Positions 60,410 to 64,000 of a DNA stretch of 64,000 nucleotides are shown here, one piece after another. Source of the DNA: Streptomyces sp. NRRL F-5123 (lineage in GTDB: Bacteria; Actinomycetota; Actinomycetes; Streptomycetales; Streptomycetaceae); the NCBI RefSeq assembly GCF_000721495.1, contig NZ_JOHY01000054.1:1-64000 (forward strand), read 5' to 3'. A program made the translations under genes and the position numbers. The notes under the pieces are model-generated. The model was not told the origin of the DNA. It saw only the letters and a program-made list of their open reading frames with translations, and did no database searches. Positions within the stretch are counted from its first letter, which is position 1; each line of letters opens with the position of its first letter.

Positions 60410-62389
60410 TCAGCGCAACGCCTGTGCGACGGCGGCTCCTTCGCGTACGAAGACGGGTATGCGCTCCAGTGGGGCGTCGGCGTCGGTCGCCGTTCCGCCC
60501 TCCAGCACGTGTCCGGTGACCGGGTCGTGCCAGCGGGCGCCGGAGGGCAGGTGGACCCGGCGGGTGCGCGCGCCCTCCTCGTACACCGGTGCCACCAGCA
60601 CGTCGGGGCCGAGCAGGAACTGGTCGTCCACGTCCCAGGCGCGTTCGTCCTCGGGGAAGTCGAAGAACAGCGGGCGCATCGGCGGGGCGCCGGTGCGGTG
60701 CGCGTCCTGGGACAGCGCTTCCAGGTACGGGCGAAGGCGTTCGCGCAGCAGCAGGTGGTCACGGAGGATGCCGTACGCCTGCTCCCCGTAGGACCAGACC
60801 TCGTTCGGCCCGCCGGTCATGTCCGTGGAGAAGGCGGGGTGGTGGGGCACGCGGTCACCGTGCAGCCGCATGACGGGGCTGAAGGTGCCGTACTGGAACC
60901 ACCGGATCAGCAGCTCGCGGTAGGCGGGGTCGTCGGGGTCGCCACCGAAGAAGCCGCCGATGTCGGTGTTCCACCAGGGGATGCCGCTCATCGCGACGTT
61001 CAGTCCGGCGCTGATCTGCCGGGCGAGGGAGTCGAAGGTGGTGGGGATGTCGCCGGACCACAGAGCGGCGCCGTACTTCTGGCTGCCCGCCCATGCGGAG
61101 CGGACCAGGGACAGCGGCCGGTCCTCGCCGGCCGCGCGCAGGCCGTCGGCGACGGTCCGGGTGTGCAGCAGCGGGTAGAGGTTCGCGGCCTCGGCGGCCG
61201 GACCGGCGGCGTAGACGGCACGGTCGGCGGCGTCCCGGGACAGGTCGGGTTCGCAGGCGTCGAGCCAGAAGCAGGCCACGCCCGCTGAAAGGTAGTTGTC
61301 GCTCAGCCGTCGCCACAGTGCGGCGCGCGCGTCGGAGTCGGTCGCGTCGTAGTACGCCATCCGGCGCATCGGCTCCTCGGAGCTGCGGGAGGGCCAGTGC
61401 TGGGTGAGCAGGCCGCCGCCGGCGTCCCGTACGAGGCATCCGGCCGAGCGCAACTCGTCGAAGGTGTCGCTGCCGGGCTCGACGGTGGGCCATACCGACA
61501 CCGCGAGCTTCACTCCGAGGCCGGAGAGCTCCGCCACCATCGCGGCGGGATCGGGCCACTCGCTCGGTTCGAAACGCCAGTCGCCCATCGCGGGCCAGTG
61601 GAAGAAGTCGCAGACGATGACGGACAGCGGCAGTCCGCGCTCCTTGTACTGCCGTGCCACCGCCAGGAGTTCCTCCTGGGTGCGGTAGCGCAGCTTGGAC
61701 TGCCAGAAACCGGACGCCCACTCGGGCAGGAGCGGCGGACGTCCGGTGGCCAGGGTGTAGGCGTCCAGGATCTGGGCCGGGGTGTCCCCGGCGGTGATCC
61801 AGTAGTCGACCCGCCCGCCGGCGTCGGCGACCCAGCGGGTGGTGTCGGTGCCCAGTTCGGCGCGGCCGGTGGCGGGGTTGTTCCACAGCAGTCCGTAGCC
61901 GCGCGAGGAGTGCAGGAAGGGGATGGCGGCCACCGTGTTGCCCTGGACGAGGTCGATCACACAGCCCTTCTGGTCCAGGAGCCCGTGCAGATGCTGCCCG
62001 AGGCCGTGCAGCCGCTCGCCGTCGTAGGCCTCGAAGTGCTGTTCCGTCCGGCCGCCGGCCGCATGGACGCGGGGGCCGGGATGGTGGGGGTAGGGGGACT
62101 TGTCGGCGAGGAGTTCGCGGCCCGAGGCGGCGTGCAGGAACCGCAGGCGGCCGTCCGGCAGGGCCTCGACGGCGAGGCGGCCGTTGACCAGGCGGGCGGA
62201 GCCGTCCTCCGCGACGGACACCTCGACGCGGGGGGAGGGCGGGGCGCTCTCCAGCGCGCCGGGAGCGTCGGGGTCGGTTGTTCCCGACGAGGCCCGGACC
62301 CGGACCGCGTGCGGCCCCCACGGCTCGATACGGAGGATCTCTTCGGCGGTGCGGCGTTCCAGGCCGTCCGCGCTGACGCTGTAAGGCAA
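60410..62389 (-). CDS. GH31 alpha-glycosidase, probable alpha-xylosidase
   Basis: 659 residues from TTG 62389 with AGGA upstream. N-terminal beta-sandwich (GLGQHLHGLLDQKGCVIDLVQGN), then the barrel. The nucleophile Asp377 is in FWLDACEPD and the acid/base Asp447 in WSGDIPTTFDSL. The WLDACEP pattern and NTDIGGFFGG are typical of the GH31 subgroup with alpha-xylosidase activity. No signal peptide. With GH29 and the esterase it would trim xyloglucan oligosaccharides inside the cell. Substrate not proven. Confidence 0.9.
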   Translation of the reverse strand: MPYSVSADGLERRTAEEILRIEPWGPHAVRVRASSGTTDPDAPGALESAPPSPRVEVSVAEDGSARLVNGRLAVEALPDGRLRFLHAASGRELLADKSPYPHHPGPRVHAAGGRTEQHFEAYDGERLHGLGQHLHGLLDQKGCVIDLVQGNTVAAIPFLHSSRGYGLLWNNPATGRAELGTDTTRWVADAGGRVDYWITAGDTPAQILDAYTLATGRPPLLPEWASGFWQSKLRYRTQEELLAVARQYKERGLPLSVIVCDFFHWPAMGDWRFEPSEWPDPAAMVAELSGLGVKLAVSVWPTVEPGSDTFDELRSAGCLVRDAGGGLLTQHWPSRSSEEPMRRMAYYDATDSDARAALWRRLSDNYLSAGVACFWLDACEPDLSRDAADRAVYAAGPAAEAANLYPLLHTRTVADGLRAAGEDRPLSLVRSAWAGSQKYGAALWSGDIPTTFDSLARQISAGLNVAMSGIPWWNTDIGGFFGGDPDDPAYRELLIRWFQYGTFSPVMRLHGDRVPHHPAFSTDMTGGPNEVWSYGEQAYGILRDHLLLRERLRPYLEALSQDAHRTGAPPMRPLFFDFPEDERAWDVDDQFLLGPDVLVAPVYEEGARTRRVHLPSGARWHDPVTGHVLEGGTATDADAPLERIPVFVREGAAVAQALR

Positions 62390-62466
62390 GGCGATTCCTC
62401 GTGTTCTTCTGACGCCCGGCCCCGCACGGGGAGCACACGGGGCCGGGGTCGGTCAGCCGGGGGTGT

Positions 62467-64000
62467 TCAGGAGACGGTGCCGGTGACCGTGTCGCCGGAC
62501 CTGGTGACGTGGTAGGTGACGGACGCGCCGCTCCAGAAGTCGAACGTGAGGGTGACGGTGGCGCCGTCGGTGAGGGCCTTGAGGTAGTCGGAGGTCAGCC
62601 GGATCGCGCCGTTCGGGTAGTCCGGCGTGAAGTGGGTGTTGAACTCCTGGTACGGCGTCCAGGAGTAGGGGCCGGCGGCACTGCCGTCCGCGTAGCGGGA
62701 CTCCATGGTGGCCAGCTCGTCGCCCTTGAACCGGGTGGGGATGGTCAGCGAGTCTGCGGTACCGGTCGCGTCGGACTGCACCGGCAGGTCGTTGCTGATG
62801 ACGTGGAACGTCCAGGGCGCTCCCGCGGAGAACCGCGCCTCGAAGGTGGCGTTCTCGCCGTACGCCCGGTCGCCGCCCAGCCGGGTGAGCAGCGAGGGGG
62901 TCAGCGTGAGCTGGTCGCCGGACACCGCGTAGTCCACGCCGGGACGCAGCCGGGTGCCGCCCTGCCACAGGCCCCGGAACGACAGGCCGTTCAGGTTGAG
63001 GGTGACGGTGTGCGCGGCCACGGGCGTGGACTTCGGCAGGAACACCTGGTCGGTGGAGGCGGTGCCGGAGCGGGTGTGCCAGCTCGCCCTGATCAGACCG
63101 AGCATCTCGGGGTCGCGCCACTGGAGGGTGTTGCGGTTGAGGAACGAGCCGGCGTCCCACAGCGCGGTGGTGATGCCGTTGATCCGGGCCTCGTATCCCA
63201 GCTGCTCGAAGTACTTGAGCGCCTCGCCGCGTTCGATCTGGTCGGGCTTGGTGAAGTCCGGGTAGGACAGCGTGCCGTACTCGCCCAGGTACACCGGGAT
63301 GCCCTTGGCGACGAAGACGTCGTGCACCGCGGTGAAGTCGTCGATCAGGTCCTGCTGGGTCTGCTGGTTGTAGGTGGTGAAGCCGCCGTTGTTCACGCTG
63401 AACGGCCAGAAGCTGTAGTAGTGCACCGTCGCCCCGAGGTTCGGGTCGTGCAGCCCGGTGATCGTCGTGTACAGCTCGCTCATCTTCTGCGGGGTCGGGC
63501 TGGTGTTCTGGTCGGGCAGCAGCAGGACGCGGGTCGCGTTCCCGCCGCCGGAGTCCCGTACGGCGGTGTGGAACGAGGTGTTCAGCTCGTCCATCGCCTG
63601 GGTTTTCTGCGCCTCGGTGGCGTCGTTGGTGAACTGCGGTTCGTTGACGCTCTCGAAGAGCAGCCGGCGCGGCTCGTCTCTGAACGCGGCTGCGATCTGC
63701 TGCCAGGTCGAGTCGAACCGGGCCAGCACCGCGTCGTGGTCGGCGGTGGTGATGTTGTTGATCCACTGCCACGAGTCGTGGTGCACGTTCAGGTCCACGT
63801 ACAGGCCGTCCGAGAGGGCCATGTCCACGACCTGCTTGACCCGCGCCATGTAGGCCGGGTCGATCGTGTAGGGCGCGGCGCTGTCCTGGGCGTTGCTCCA
63901 GGTCACCGGGATCCGCACGCTGCGGAACCCGGCCGCCCGGACGGTGTCGAACACCGCTTTGGTGGTCAGCGGGTTGCCCCAGGCCGTCTCGTTCGGGATG
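62467..64000 (-). CDS. GH5 endoglucanase with X2-type C-terminal module, 5' end outside window
   Basis: The frame is open to the right edge (peptide there reads IPNETAWGNPLTTKAVFDTV...). GH5 barrel: SVRIPVTWSNAQDS, YVDLNVHHDSWQWIN, LLFESVNEPQF with the acid/base Glu, VHYYSFWPFSVNNGG, IPVYLGEYGTLSY with the nucleophile Glu, and ITTALWDAG. This resembles GH5 subfamily 4, which includes xyloglucanases and endoglucanases. After about 330 residues come CBM_X2-like modules (HTVTLNLNGLSFRGLWQGGTRLRPGVDYAVSGDQLTL). Signal peptide, if any, is outside the window. Confidence 0.9.
   Translation of the reverse strand, partial: IPNETAWGNPLTTKAVFDTVRAAGFRSVRIPVTWSNAQDSAAPYTIDPAYMARVKQVVDMALSDGLYVDLNVHHDSWQWINNITTADHDAVLARFDSTWQQIAAAFRDEPRRLLFESVNEPQFTNDATEAQKTQAMDELNTSFHTAVRDSGGGNATRVLLLPDQNTSPTPQKMSELYTTITGLHDPNLGATVHYYSFWPFSVNNGGFTTYNQQTQQDLIDDFTAVHDVFVAKGIPVYLGEYGTLSYPDFTKPDQIERGEALKYFEQLGYEARINGITTALWDAGSFLNRNTLQWRDPEMLGLIRASWHTRSGTASTDQVFLPKSTPVAAHTVTLNLNGLSFRGLWQGGTRLRPGVDYAVSGDQLTLTPSLLTRLGGDRAYGENATFEARFSAGAPWTFHVISNDLPVQSDATGTADSLTIPTRFKGDELATMESRYADGSAAGPYSWTPYQEFNTHFTPDYPNGAIRLTSDYLKALTDGATVTLTFDFWSGASVTYHVTRSGDTVTGTVS

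Overview
The window is about 73% GC, has strong third-position G/C bias, GTG and TTG starts, and no tRNA, rRNA, CRISPR array or intact insertion sequence that I could see. The gene order from the left edge to about 56.2 kb matches the conserved core of Streptomyces-type chromosomes as I remember it, so the organism is most likely Streptomyces or a close relative in the Streptomycetaceae. No species call is possible from the sequence alone.

Layout. 0-5 kb: the end of a conservon-type small GTPase gene, then on the minus strand acyl-CoA carboxylase epsilon and beta subunits, two tandem CitE/malyl-CoA-lyase-like genes and a small secreted protein. 5-20 kb: amino-acid biosynthesis, mostly minus strand: cimA, ilvE, leuB, serA, ilvC, ilvN, ilvB, interrupted by the proline-degradation pair (pruA, proline dehydrogenase) with a divergent PucR-type regulator. 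ilvB has the recognisable attenuator leader peptide MRTRILVLGKRVG. cimA has what looks like an analogous leader (Val-Ile-Ile) and terminator. 20-39 kb: a GGDEF/degenerate-EAL protein, a 2-hydroxyacid dehydrogenase, a secreted sugar-dehydrogenase lipoprotein, a large LAL/LuxR regulator coupled to a small basic protein, a membrane Ser/Thr kinase with an extracellular NPCBM-like domain, an MMPL exporter, gatB-small protein-gatA-gatC, and an intact RmdB-like GGDEF/EAL protein. 39-50 kb: ligA, a MetE-like protein, an SDR, a LOG protein and mnmA (with 89-bp tandem repeats between SDR and LOG), then plus-strand thioesterase, cysteine desulfurase, a DUF885 hydrolase and two minus-strand SseB-like proteins. 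51-56 kb: a tandem glycine riboswitch followed by gcvT, gcvH, glyA and sdaA, which is a glycine-to-serine-to-pyruvate module.

From 56.2 kb to the right edge the content looks accessory: a fragment of a LuxR/LAL regulator, a divergent GNAT/XRE-cupin pair whose ATG start codons physically overlap in a CATG and whose apparent -10 elements lie inside each other's coding sequence, then a minus-strand carbohydrate cluster (GH5 endoglucanase running off the edge, GH31 alpha-xylosidase-like, a small esterase, GH29 alpha-L-fucosidase). Together these would fit breakdown of fucosylated, acetylated xyloglucan.

The observations most worth follow-up are the overlapping-start GNAT/XRE pair, the candidate cimA attenuator, the 89-bp repeats that build a chain of GTGA-coupled mini-ORFs, the coupled small protein before the LAL regulator, the small membrane protein inside the gat operon, and the xyloglucan-type locus.
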